Source: Acidianus sp. HS-5 (GTDB lineage Archaea > Thermoproteota > Thermoprotei_A > Sulfolobales > Sulfolobaceae). From it: a DNA stretch of 64,000 bases. The notes beneath the pieces were generated by a model that was given only the letters and a program-made list of their open reading frames with translations, was not told the DNA's origin and made no database searches. A program made the position numbers and the translations under genes. The DNA lies in assembly GCF_021655615.1 (NCBI RefSeq), contig NZ_AP025245.1, forward strand, positions 2,356,001-2,420,000, written 5' to 3'. Shown one piece after another: positions 38,570 to 46,633 of this stretch. Position 1 is the stretch's first letter. Each line of letters opens with the position of its first letter.

Positions 38570-39100
38570 ATTAATGTAATTCTTATAACTGGAATGCCTG
38601 GATCAGGTAAGACACTCTTTGCTAACGTGTTAAAAGAAAAAGGATTTTACATAATCTCCATGGGTGACGTCTTGAGAAAGAGGTACGAAAAAGATGCAAA
38701 AATAGGAGAGAGAATGATGGACTTCGCTAAAAGAATTAGAGAAATATATGGAGACGGAGTAGTAGCAAGACTGTCAATGGAGGAAATCACACCTAACATG
38801 GGCAGGGTTGCTTTCGAGGGAGTAAGAAGCCTTGCAGAAGTTGATGAATTTAAGAGATTAGGCAGTCCTATAATAATCGCAATTCATTCTCCCCCTTCAA
38901 TAAGATACGAAAGAATGATGGCAAGGATGAGATCTGACGATTCCAAGAGCGTTAGTGACTTAAGGAGAAGAGACCTTGATGAGATAAAGTTAGGAATAGG
39001 CGGAGTAATAGCCCTTGCAGATTACATGATAATTAATGACTCCACAATAGACGAATTTAAGAAGAGAGCAGAAGAAGTTATATTAAGGATTATAAAATGA
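38570..39100 (+). CDS. UPF0200 nucleotide-kinase-like P-loop protein, apparent ATT start
   Basis: A P-loop protein of the UPF0200 group, related to dephospho-CoA and nucleoside-monophosphate kinases. Reading from ATT at 38570 gives INVILITGMPGSGKTLFANVL, with the beta strand that must precede the Walker A loop. Starting at the first ATG (38594) would begin at MPGSGKT and delete that strand, so I prefer ATT. GGTGGT lies 5-10 bases before it and could serve as Shine-Dalgarno. Later segments (EGVRSLAEVDEF, RMRSDDSKSVSDLRRRD) match the family. It is followed by the UPF0201 gene with a four-base overlap, a common archaeal pair. The substrate is unknown. Confidence 0.8.
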   Translation: MNVILITGMPGSGKTLFANVLKEKGFYIISMGDVLRKRYEKDAKIGERMMDFAKRIREIYGDGVVARLSMEEITPNMGRVAFEGVRSLAEVDEFKRLGSPIIIAIHSPPSIRYERMMARMRSDDSKSVSDLRRRDLDEIKLGIGGVIALADYMIINDSTIDEFKKRAEEVILRIIK

Positions 39101-39534
39101 CAAAAATTATCGTAACTGCAGAAGTTAGACCTTCAGAGGATGAGGCAAAAGTTTTGACTGCTATAGTGAATTTCTTTGACTATGAAAAAATAACAAGAGA
39201 AAAACGTGGAGATTATATTACTGTAATTATAGAAGAATCAAGAACCCTGAAGAGCTTACAAAAATTTCATGATACATTAAGAGAAGAGAAAATATTAGAT
39301 GTTGCAAGAAAATATTTGAGGAGAGGAATTTCAGATGATTCAATTTCATTTATGCTCCACAAACAAGCTGCGGCAATAGGTGTTATCTCCTTTATTGACG
39401 ATGAAAAAGAATCTCCTCTCGGTCCAATTTCATTTTATATAGAGCATAAAAAACCTAATGAGGTTGTAGACTGGCTAGCTCCTAGAACTGCAAAGGGTCG
39501 TCCTTTATGGGAAAATAAGATCCCTGAGGATTAA
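39097..39534 (+). CDS. UPF0201 RNA-binding-fold protein
   Basis: A 145-residue protein of the archaeal UPF0201 family, which has an alpha/beta fold resembling the L5/L11-like RNA-binding domains. Characteristic pieces are TAEVRPSEDEAKVLTAIVNF, LRRGISDDSISFMLHKQAA and SPLGPISFYIEHKK. It overlaps the UPF0200 gene by four bases and the rnz gene end (convergent) by four. The function is not known. Confidence 0.85.
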   Translation: MTKIIVTAEVRPSEDEAKVLTAIVNFFDYEKITREKRGDYITVIIEESRTLKSLQKFHDTLREEKILDVARKYLRRGISDDSISFMLHKQAAAIGVISFIDDEKESPLGPISFYIEHKKPNEVVDWLAPRTAKGRPLWENKIPED

Positions 39535-40400
39535 TCTTTCAAAATATAATAAGATAAATCTTCCGGTAGGAAGGATTTCCAAAACGTCTTTCGTGCTGTT
39601 TCCTCCATAATTCTAGCATCCTTATATCTTCCACTAATGTGAACAAGAGCTAACCTTTTTACTCCTGCTTCTTTTGCTACAGTAGCTGCATCAGTAACAG
39701 TAGAATGTCCATATTCCTTTGCATCTATATCATCTAAAAACGTGGAATCATGAAGTAACAAATCTACACCCTTAACAGAATTTATTACACTATCGCAAAT
39801 CGCAGTATCTCCAGTATAAGCAATTCTTAACCCTTTTCTTGTTATTAGAAAATCTTCAGGATATAGTTTCTTACCGTTAAATACAACCTCTTTTCCTGCC
39901 TTTAGTTCCCTAATAATTCTCCAATCCTTTATACCCTCTTTCATTAACCTCTCCATATCAATATTCTTCCTATCCTTTTCTTCTATTAAATACCCTTGAG
40001 ACTTAACTACGTGGCATGTCTTGAATGGAGTAATCTTAACTTCATTATCTTCATAACTGTTAATATATTGTATTTTAAAAGGTGGTTCAAAGTAAGTTTC
40101 TTCAAAAGTTTTATTCAAAAGGTCTTTTACATCGCCCATTATGTACAATCTATCTTTTCTACTGTACATTCCCAGAGTTTGAATTAATGAAGGCAAACCA
40201 AGCACATGGTCTGCGTGAAGATGAGTTATTGCTATGAGATTTATTGCCATAATATTAAGTCTGTGGTTAATCATTGTTATCTGAGTACCTTCTCCGCAAT
40301 CCAACAAAACATTAAACCCTTGTCTTCTTACTAAGAACGCAGGGAGACCTCTTTTAGAGGGCGCACCGCCGCCCGTGCCTATAAAATAAACTTCTATCAC
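39531..40400 (-). CDS. rnz: Ribonuclease Z (tRNA 3'-processing endonuclease)
   Basis: Cuts pre-tRNAs after the discriminator base. The metallo-beta-lactamase motif THLHADHVLGLPSLIQTL is present, along with the PxKxR-type loop (GGAPSKRGLPA), CGEGTQ, a further metal Asp in AYTGDTAICDS and the C-terminal HISGRY. The middle carries the flexible-arm region (KDRKNIDMERLMKEGI). At 289 residues it is the short tRNase Z. It is in one operon with trmG10 (four-base overlap). Confidence 0.94.
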   Translation of the reverse strand: MIEVYFIGTGGGAPSKRGLPAFLVRRQGFNVLLDCGEGTQITMINHRLNIMAINLIAITHLHADHVLGLPSLIQTLGMYSRKDRLYIMGDVKDLLNKTFEETYFEPPFKIQYINSYEDNEVKITPFKTCHVVKSQGYLIEEKDRKNIDMERLMKEGIKDWRIIRELKAGKEVVFNGKKLYPEDFLITRKGLRIAYTGDTAICDSVINSVKGVDLLLHDSTFLDDIDAKEYGHSTVTDAATVAKEAGVKRLALVHISGRYKDARIMEETARKTFWKSFLPEDLSYYILKD

Positions 40401-41329
40401 GGTTTTTCCACCACGTATATTCCTCTCGATAAGCTCTTATGCAAGTAAATAAAATGAATAGAATCAACTTTTAGCCCTGAACTTTTAATCTTATCCCTCC
40501 AATCAAACTTAGAATCTGTGGCAAAAACCAGTTTCCCTCCTTTCTTTAGAATCCCTGCAGAAGTGAAGAAAAGAGACTCGTATAGTTCCTCGAATTTTAC
40601 ATCTTTTGCATTTACAGACCTACCGTAAGGAGGATCAGTAATTACTGCATCTATGGAATTCTCCCTAATAGGGAAGTTACTTATATCCTCTTGAATTATC
40701 CTACATTCATAGTTAAAATATTTTAGATTATATTCTGTTTTCTCAATCATTTTATTATCAATATCCCCTCCTATACAATTATAACCCATCCAAGAAGCTT
40801 CAAGTAATATAGAACCTACGCCAATAAAAGGATCAAGAATTGTTTTCTCAGGATTAGCTAAGTTAACTAAAAGTCTTGAAGTATAAGCATCCATAGTTCC
40901 AGACTGAGAATAAGGTTTTCTAGAATGGATTTGAAGGCTTTTTGAATCCCTTTCTTCTTCTCTAATGCCTGCTAAAATAATACCATCAGTAAATATTAGA
41001 TCCAATTTATCACAATTTTTACCGAATTTCGTACCTTTGATTATTTCTTTATAGAGGGCAGGAAATACGTCCTTATCTGAATTCATAATAACGTTAGGTT
41101 TTACGCTAAAGCATTTTCCCCTTATTTTTTCATTTATCTCTCTAGGATCATCTGAAATTGTTAAAACTTCTCCTATTGCCTTAATTGTAGAAGATCTTTT
41201 TGCAATGTTTTTTACATTTCCTTCAAATAATGCTAACCCAGTAAGATAAGAAAAAGGTCTCTTTAACAGAGCCTTAAGCTCTGCCATGGAGATGAAAAGC
41301 TCATCTGCACTCAATATAGCGTACTTCAT
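40397..41329 (-). CDS. tRNA (guanine10-N2)-methyltransferase, Trm-G10/Trm11 type
   Basis: Methylates G10 of tRNA. An N-terminal THUMP-like domain (residues about 1-150) is followed by a Rossmann methyltransferase with LDPFIGVGSILLEASWMG (motif I), GGDIDNKMIEKTEYN and the amino-methyltransferase motif VITDPPYGRS. At 310 residues it is close to archaeal TrmG10. Neighbours rnz and prs overlap it by four bases on each side. Confidence 0.9.
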   Translation of the reverse strand: MKYAILSADELFISMAELKALLKRPFSYLTGLALFEGNVKNIAKRSSTIKAIGEVLTISDDPREINEKIRGKCFSVKPNVIMNSDKDVFPALYKEIIKGTKFGKNCDKLDLIFTDGIILAGIREEERDSKSLQIHSRKPYSQSGTMDAYTSRLLVNLANPEKTILDPFIGVGSILLEASWMGYNCIGGDIDNKMIEKTEYNLKYFNYECRIIQEDISNFPIRENSIDAVITDPPYGRSVNAKDVKFEELYESLFFTSAGILKKGGKLVFATDSKFDWRDKIKSSGLKVDSIHFIYLHKSLSRGIYVVEKP

Positions 41330-42204
41330 AGTTTGACAGCTATAAGATCTGAAATATCAGCAACTTTAACGTTATTATTTTCAATTTTAATGCTATTAGT
41401 CCCTATAATGGATTTTATTCCAGATTTTGTAAGTTTATCATACGCATCGTTAACCAGCAATACATGAGTTGCAGCAGCTATCACTTTTCTAGCACCTAAA
41501 TTATAGGAAAGCTGGGAAGCTTGGGCCAAAGTTCCGCCAGTACTTATTATATCGTCTATCAGAACTACATCCTTATTGTGCAGATCAAGATTGGGAGCTT
41601 CCTTAATCCTTACCTCCCCAGTAGTCCTATCTCTTTCCTTCTCAATGTGAGAATAAGGTGAGTTTAACTCTTTGGCTAGCCTTTCTGCTCTTTCTAAAGC
41701 TCCCCTATCTGGTGCTAGAATAAAAGGATTTTCTACTTCCTTTTTAACTTCTCTAGCTAAAGCAGGAGTAGGATCTACAATCTTAACGTTACCTTTAAAA
41801 TAAGAGATGATGGCATCGGGCTTATGAGGCTCCACAGTAATTATTTCATCACTTCCACTTTCATAAATAAGACTTAAGACGATCTTGAGGCTTAAAGCTT
41901 CTCCATCTTTAAACCTTCTATCCTGCCTTGCATAAGCCAAATATGGTACTATAGAAATAATCTTGGTTGCGCCTAAGTTTTTTACAGCCTCTATCATTAG
42001 AAGTAATTCCACTAAATGCTTATCTTGAGGATAGTAAGTCGATTGAACTACTACAACTTCTTCCCCTCTAACGGTTTCTGGAATTCTAATATAAGACTCT
42101 CCGTCTGGAAATATTTTATGTTCAGCTTTGATAAGCTTTACATTAAGCATTTCTGAAAGTTTTTCGTCTATTCCGTTTGAGGCCGGTCCTCCTATAATAA
42201 TCAT
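41326..42204 (-). CDS. prs: Ribose-phosphate pyrophosphokinase
   Basis: Makes PRPP from ribose-5-phosphate and ATP for nucleotide, His and Trp synthesis. The ATP flag region VQSTYYPQDKHLVELLLMIEA (quoted in part: VQSTYYPQDKHLVELLL), the RQDRRFKDGEALSLKIV segment and the PRPP loop VVLIDDIISTGGTLAQAS are present. At 292 residues it is of the shorter archaeal class. It begins 53 bases from the opposite GPN GTPase gene. Confidence 0.96.
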   Translation of the reverse strand: MIIIGGPASNGIDEKLSEMLNVKLIKAEHKIFPDGESYIRIPETVRGEEVVVVQSTYYPQDKHLVELLLMIEAVKNLGATKIISIVPYLAYARQDRRFKDGEALSLKIVLSLIYESGSDEIITVEPHKPDAIISYFKGNVKIVDPTPALAREVKKEVENPFILAPDRGALERAERLAKELNSPYSHIEKERDRTTGEVRIKEAPNLDLHNKDVVLIDDIISTGGTLAQASQLSYNLGARKVIAAATHVLLVNDAYDKLTKSGIKSIIGTNSIKIENNNVKVADISDLIAVKL

Positions 42205-42226
42205 TAGTTATAAGGTGTTAGACAGA

Positions 42227-42236
42227 GTTTTTAAGA
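42227..42236 (+). promoter_or_regulatory. TATA box of the GPN GTPase gene
   Basis: The sequence GTTTTTAAGA is centred about 26 bases before the ATG at 42257. This supports that ATG against the upstream in-frame start at 42128, which lies inside the prs coding region. Confidence 0.5.
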
Positions 42237-42256
42237 TTAAAAGTCAAGTTAATATA

Positions 42257-43021
42257 ATGTATTATATTTTCTTCACTGGAACAGCCGGTTCAGGTAAAAC
42301 AACTTTAGTAAAGGAATTTCAGGACTATCTTCTTGACCAAGAACTTGATACTGCAGTAATAAACTTAGATCCCGCAGTTGAAAAGCTACCATATACTCCA
42401 GACTTCGATGTTAGAGATTACGTAGATGCCTTTGAAGTAATGGAAAAATACGGATTAGGCCCTAACTCTTCATTGATAGCTTCTATAGACCTTTTAATGG
42501 CAAAAGCTGTTGAAATAAAAAATGAGGTAAGCCAAATAGAGGCAAATTACGTTTTGATAGATACTCCAGGGCAAGTTGAGCTTTTCGCGTACAGAGATAC
42601 CGGAAGATTAATTTCCTCACTTATAGTTGGCGATAATAAAGCAGCTAACATATTCTTAATGGATTCCTTCTTAGCTAAAGAAGCTAGAACTTACGTGTCT
42701 TTATTGCTTTTATCTAGTGCAATAAGGTTTAGGATGAATTTGCCACAAGTTAACGTGTTGTCAAAAATAGACCTTTTAACTCCTAAAGAGTTGGAGGAAA
42801 TAAAAACTTGGAGTAACGGAGAAGAACTCATAGATAGATTAGGAGAAGTGGATGATTACTCCTTCGAACTTATAAGAACTTTGATAGAAAGCCTTGATTC
42901 TGCTCCTGTTCCTATCTCATCTACAACTGACGAAGGCCTTGATGAGCTTTATGCTGAATTACAAAGGATATTCGCAGGAGGAGAAGATTATTTAACAGAA
43001 GAGAACTCTCCTAGACTTTGA
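42257..43021 (+). CDS. GPN-loop GTPase
   Basis: An archaeal member of the GPN family, dimeric GTPases linked in eukaryotes to RNA polymerase assembly. The P-loop is FFTGTAGSGKTTLVKEF, the GPN loop is GLGPNSSLIASID, and the base-recognition SKID is in NVLSKIDLLTP. I place the start at ATG 42257, because an extension to 42128 is antisense to the prs start and is not conserved. The length is then 254, as usual. It lies directly upstream of pcna2. Confidence 0.93.
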   Translation: MYYIFFTGTAGSGKTTLVKEFQDYLLDQELDTAVINLDPAVEKLPYTPDFDVRDYVDAFEVMEKYGLGPNSSLIASIDLLMAKAVEIKNEVSQIEANYVLIDTPGQVELFAYRDTGRLISSLIVGDNKAANIFLMDSFLAKEARTYVSLLLLSSAIRFRMNLPQVNVLSKIDLLTPKELEEIKTWSNGEELIDRLGEVDDYSFELIRTLIESLDSAPVPISSTTDEGLDELYAELQRIFAGGEDYLTEENSPRL

Positions 43022-43030
43022 GCTTAACAA

Positions 43031-43040
43031 GTTTTAAACT
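43031..43040 (+). promoter_or_regulatory. TATA box of the pcna2-priS operon
   Basis: The palindromic-looking GTTTTAAACT sits about 27 bases before the pcna2 ATG (43062), the classic leaderless spacing. It probably starts the message running to nop10. Confidence 0.55.
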
Positions 43041-43061
43041 TTAGATTTACTATTCTTAATT

Positions 43062-43796
43062 ATGAAATTCAAGGCTCTTGACGCTCCTGCGTTTGTATAT
43101 ATAATAAAAACAGTATCAGAGTTCATGGATGAAGGCGCTATAGTCTCAACAAACGATGGAATAAGGATAAACGGAATAGATCCTTCAAGAGTAGTGTTTC
43201 TAGATATATTTTTGCCTGCAGGATATTTTGAAAACTATGACTCAAAAGATAAGGAAGTAATAGGTGTAAATTTAGAAGATTTGTCTTCTGTACTTTCAAG
43301 AGTAAGGAAAGACGATACACTAAGCTTTGAAGCTGAAGGAAGTAACCTTAAGATAGTAATAGAAGGGTCATTTCAGAGAATTTTCACACTACCTTTACTA
43401 TCTATGGAAGAGCAGAAAAATCCATCTCTTAATTTAGAATTTCCGTTCAAGGCAAAACTACTTACAGTAACTTTCTCTGACGTCATGTATGGTTTGGCAG
43501 ATTTGGGAGACACATTGATTGTTAGTTCAGAAGGAGGCAAATTATACCTATCTGTAGAGGGTGATATGGGAGAATCTAAAGTAGAACTTTCCACAGATAA
43601 TGGAGCGCTATTAGAGGCTAGTGGTAATGACGCAAAATCCACTTACGGTATGGAATACGTTCTAAATACCACAAAAATGGGTAAAGCTTCAGACACTATG
43701 GAGCTGTATTTCGGCTCTCAAATTCCTCTAAAGCTTCACTACGAACTTCCTCAAGGAGGCTATGGTGAGTTCTATATTGCTCCAAGAGTTGAATAA
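43062..43796 (+). CDS. pcn2: DNA sliding clamp subunit PCNA2
   Basis: One of three different clamp subunits that form the crenarchaeal PCNA heterotrimer. The sequence (TNDGIRINGIDPSRVVFLDI, ELSTDNGALLEASG, MELYFGSQIPLKL, and GEFYIAPRVE at the end) matches what I recall for Sulfolobus PCNA2. It is also next to priS, as pcna2 is in S. solfataricus. Length 244 is normal. The paralogue assignment rests on these two points and not on an alignment. Confidence 0.88.
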   Translation: MKFKALDAPAFVYIIKTVSEFMDEGAIVSTNDGIRINGIDPSRVVFLDIFLPAGYFENYDSKDKEVIGVNLEDLSSVLSRVRKDDTLSFEAEGSNLKIVIEGSFQRIFTLPLLSMEEQKNPSLNLEFPFKAKLLTVTFSDVMYGLADLGDTLIVSSEGGKLYLSVEGDMGESKVELSTDNGALLEASGNDAKSTYGMEYVLNTTKMGKASDTMELYFGSQIPLKLHYELPQGGYGEFYIAPRVE

Positions 43797-43806
43797 AATT
43801 ATTCTA

Positions 43807-44745
43807 ATGTTATTTAAATCATATTACGATAAGGCAGAACTTGAGCTTCCAGAAGACGTGGAATTAAGGGAATTTGCCCTTCAACCCTTTGGTAAGGATA
43901 CTTACGTTAGACACCTATCTTTTTCCTCTGCTTTAGAATTAAAGAATTTTTTACTTGAAAATGTTCCATTGCACTTATTTTATTCTACTGCAAAATATCA
44001 AATTCCGTCAGCAAAAGAAATGGATGAGAAAGGATGGATGGGAGCCGATTTACAGTTTGATATAGATGCCGACGAATTGTGTGAAGTAAGGAAAATTAAT
44101 TTTTGCCCAGTATGTGGAGCAGAAGTAGAAGGTGAAAAATGCCCTAAAGATAATGCCGAAACTATAGAATTTGTTGAGATATCAACAGAATGTATAAATA
44201 AAGCGTTAGAAAATACTTTAATAATCAGAGATATTCTAAAGGAAGACTTCGGCTTGACTCCGGAATTATATTTCTCAGGAAATAGAGGTTTCCACGTTTA
44301 TGTAAAGTGTAGCGGTGATTGCGCCTTACTTGACTCAGACGATAGAAAAGAAATTGTAGATTATATTAAAGGAATAGGAGTTCCAAAGTACTCTTCAGCT
44401 TTATCAACAGATCCAGGTTGGGCAGGAAGAAAGGCTAGAGGGATACAAGGAACTGTAGTAGATGAAGAAGTAACTATAGATGTAAAAAGATTATTCAGAA
44501 TTCCTAATTCAATACACGGTAAATCAGGTTTGCTTGTAAGGAAAATAGAAGGCAATTTTGAATTCTCTGAATCTTTATCTCCTTTTTCGGGTTATGTCAC
44601 TTTTTTACCCTACATATCTGGTAAATTTCAAATATTAGGAGAAACTTTGGAACTCTCTAGGGGAATTCCTATTAAGTTAACTGCATCATTAGGTGTTTAT
44701 GCTCATTTAAAAGGTTTAGGAGAAGTGAAATTATATGTTAGATGA
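43807..44745 (+). CDS. priS: DNA primase catalytic subunit PriS
   Basis: Makes RNA primers for replication. The catalytic acids are in GADLQFDIDADE (near residue 80). A zinc-binding knot CPVCGAEVEGEKC follows, and the nucleotide-binding segments SGNRGFHVYVK and RIPNSIHGKSGLLV are present. The start is ATG 43807 (MLFKSYYDKAELELP); an in-frame start 15 codons upstream lies within pcna2. At 312 residues it is of normal length. Its 3' end overlaps the GINS gene by 11 bases. Confidence 0.95.
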   Translation: MLFKSYYDKAELELPEDVELREFALQPFGKDTYVRHLSFSSALELKNFLLENVPLHLFYSTAKYQIPSAKEMDEKGWMGADLQFDIDADELCEVRKINFCPVCGAEVEGEKCPKDNAETIEFVEISTECINKALENTLIIRDILKEDFGLTPELYFSGNRGFHVYVKCSGDCALLDSDDRKEIVDYIKGIGVPKYSSALSTDPGWAGRKARGIQGTVVDEEVTIDVKRLFRIPNSIHGKSGLLVRKIEGNFEFSESLSPFSGYVTFLPYISGKFQILGETLELSRGIPIKLTASLGVYAHLKGLGEVKLYVR

Positions 44746-45178
44746 ACTCCTAAATAAAGAAATATCGACAGAAAATCCTACTGAAATTCTAATTTCAGAT
44801 ATTCAGAAGATCTCTCAAACGTTAGCTAAGATAAGAATAAGTTACGATGATGAAGTTCATAAGAATGAGATAAAAGTATATGAAGAACTCGCGGAGTCGT
44901 TATTTGAAGTTAGGTTAGGTAAATATCTTGAAGATAATCAGAAAGGTAAAGGATTCGATGAATTTGTGTTTAACATTCTGGATAAAATTAAGGAACTATA
45001 TATCTCTCTCTTGAGTGGAAATTTAATCTTCAATAACGGTAAGATATTATGCAAAGTTGATACTAACACTGTGATAAACAGTATGGAATTAAAGAAAGGC
45101 GACTTAGTATTTCTTGAATTGCAAAAAGCATTAGCTTTATGGACCGCAGAATATATAACTCCGTGTAAAATAGTCTAA
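44735..45178 (+). CDS. GINS subunit, A-B domain type (Gins15/Gins51)
   Basis: A component of the replicative CMG-like helicase. Residues about 1-100 are helical (domain A), and the last 50 form a small beta-rich B domain (FNNGKILCKVDTNTVINSME, then KKGDLVFLELQKALALWTAEY). The A-then-B order and the position directly after priS fit the archaeal Sld5/Psf1-type GINS. Sequence identity among GINS proteins is low, so the context carries much of the call. It starts inside the end of priS. Confidence 0.78.
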   Translation: MLDELLNKEISTENPTEILISDIQKISQTLAKIRISYDDEVHKNEIKVYEELAESLFEVRLGKYLEDNQKGKGFDEFVFNILDKIKELYISLLSGNLIFNNGKILCKVDTNTVINSMELKKGDLVFLELQKALALWTAEYITPCKIV

Positions 45179-45187
45179 GTGATAATT

Positions 45188-45475
45188 ATGAAAGTTCCCA
45201 AGACGATAACTACATATTGCCCTAAATGCAAAACTCATACGCCTCACTCTGTATCTCAATATAAAGGAGGAAAAAGAAGGACATTATCAGAAGGACAAAG
45301 AAGGTATGATAGGAAAAACCTAGGATACGGAGGTCAAAGAAAGCCAGAACAAAAGAGGTTTGCTAAAGTAACAAAAAAGGCTGTTCTAATGTTAAAGTGC
45401 ACTAAGTGCGGTTACGTAATAATGAAGCCTGGAATGAGGATAAAGAAAATGGAGATAGTAGAGGTGGCTAAATAA
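45188..45475 (+). CDS. rpl44e: Large ribosomal subunit protein L44e
   Basis: Small zinc protein of the 50S subunit, with CPKCKTHTPH at the N-terminus and CTKCGYVIMKPGMR near the end, plus the basic middle (GGKRRTLSEGQRRYDRK). I use the ATG at 45188 (MKVPKTITTYCPKC) rather than the GTG three codons upstream. It overlaps rps27e by one base (TAATG). Confidence 0.97.
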   Translation: MKVPKTITTYCPKCKTHTPHSVSQYKGGKRRTLSEGQRRYDRKNLGYGGQRKPEQKRFAKVTKKAVLMLKCTKCGYVIMKPGMRIKKMEIVEVAK

Positions 45476-45672
45476 TGAGGAAAACTAAGATTCTAATTCC
45501 AGAACCTAAAGGGAAATTCATTAGAGTTAAATGCACAAACTGCGGTAACGAGCAGGTGATCTTCAGTCACTCGACTTTTCCTGTAAGATGTCTAGCCTGC
45601 GGGACACAATTGGCTTATCCTGTGGGTGGTAAAGCAAAAATAGTTGGCGAAATAATTAAAGAACTGGGTTAA
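45475..45672 (+). CDS. rps27e: Small ribosomal subunit protein S27e
   Basis: A 65-residue zinc-ribbon protein of the 30S subunit. The Cys pairs are CTNCGNEQ and CLACGTQL, with HSTFPVRC between them, the invariant S27e sequence. It sits between L44e and aIF2-alpha, the standard archaeal order. Confidence 0.97.
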   Translation: MRKTKILIPEPKGKFIRVKCTNCGNEQVIFSHSTFPVRCLACGTQLAYPVGGKAKIVGEIIKELG

Positions 45673-45673
45673 A

Positions 45674-46462
45674 ATGATATACAATAGGCATCCTCTCCCA
45701 AGAGAAGGAGATATTTTAATTGCTACCGTAAAACAAGTTTTCGATTATGGAAGTTATGTTACATTAGATGAGTATGGGAATTTACAAGCTTTCTTACCTT
45801 GGAGTGAAATAAGCACTAGATGGGTTAAGAATATTCACGATATTGTTAAAGAAGGAAGAAAAATAGTTGTTAAAGTTATTCGTGTAGATAGAAGGAAAGG
45901 AACAGTAGATGTCTCACTAAAGAAAGTTAACGATGATGAAAGAAGGAAAAAGAACGCAGAATGGAAGAAACTTCAAAAAACTGATAAAATACTTGAGCTA
46001 GTTTCTCAAAAACTTGGAAGACCGGAAAAGGAAGCCTGGGAACAAGTTGCTTGGAAATTAGAAAGCAGGTACGGAGACGTTTATGATGTATTACAAAAAG
46101 CGGCTAAAGAAGGAGACAAATTTCTAAGAGATGCAGGAGTTCCAGAGATGTGGATAAAGCCTTTAGTTGATGAAGCTTCTAAACACAATGAAGAGAAGAG
46201 AGTAAAAGAATCAAAAGTAGTTGTAGTTAAAACGTTAAATCCAGAAGGGGTAGAAAAAATCAGGAGCTTGTTCGGAAAGGCTATAGAAGATGGAGAAGAT
46301 ACAGAGTTTGTAATAAAGATTTACACGATAGGTGCTCCTAGATATAGAATAGATGTAATCGGCACTGAACCAAAGGCTGTTACAGAAAGACTAAATTCAG
46401 TTGTGGAAAAATTGCAGGAAATAGCTAAAGATGAAGGAGTAGAAGTGAGCGTTCAAAAATGA
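45674..46462 (+). CDS. eif2a: Translation initiation factor aIF2 alpha subunit
   Basis: Part of the trimeric factor that delivers initiator tRNA. An N-terminal S1 domain (HPLPREGDILIATVKQVFDY, then VDVSLKKVNDDER) is followed by the helical domain and the C-terminal alpha/beta domain. At 262 residues it is normal. Start is ATG 45674, directly after the rps27e stop; it overlaps nop10 by four bases (ATGA). Confidence 0.97.
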   Translation: MIYNRHPLPREGDILIATVKQVFDYGSYVTLDEYGNLQAFLPWSEISTRWVKNIHDIVKEGRKIVVKVIRVDRRKGTVDVSLKKVNDDERRKKNAEWKKLQKTDKILELVSQKLGRPEKEAWEQVAWKLESRYGDVYDVLQKAAKEGDKFLRDAGVPEMWIKPLVDEASKHNEEKRVKESKVVVVKTLNPEGVEKIRSLFGKAIEDGEDTEFVIKIYTIGAPRYRIDVIGTEPKAVTERLNSVVEKLQEIAKDEGVEVSVQK

Positions 46463-46629
46463 CATGGCTATTAAAGAAATGCCCAAAAGATGGAACTTAT
46501 ACGTTTCAAGATAAATGTCCTAAATGCAATGCTAAAACTATAATACCCCATCCTCCCAGATTTTCGCCAGAAGACAAATATGTTAAATATAGAATAGAAG
46601 CTAAAAAAGGTATTAAATTAAATTGCTAA
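46459..46629 (+). CDS. nop10: H/ACA ribonucleoprotein subunit Nop10
   Basis: A 56-residue protein of the H/ACA complex that makes pseudouridine in rRNA and binds Cbf5. Reading from ATG 46459, it has the zinc ribbon LLKKCPKDGTYTFQDKCPKC and the C-terminal helix PHPPRFSPEDKYVKYR, both typical. The ATGA overlap with aIF2-alpha and the standard gene order S27e-aIF2a-Nop10 confirm it. It is the last gene of the operon, and its stop is five bases from the end of the convergent aglB. Confidence 0.95.
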   Translation: MTWLLKKCPKDGTYTFQDKCPKCNAKTIIPHPPRFSPEDKYVKYRIEAKKGIKLNC

Positions 46630-46633
46630 TTTT

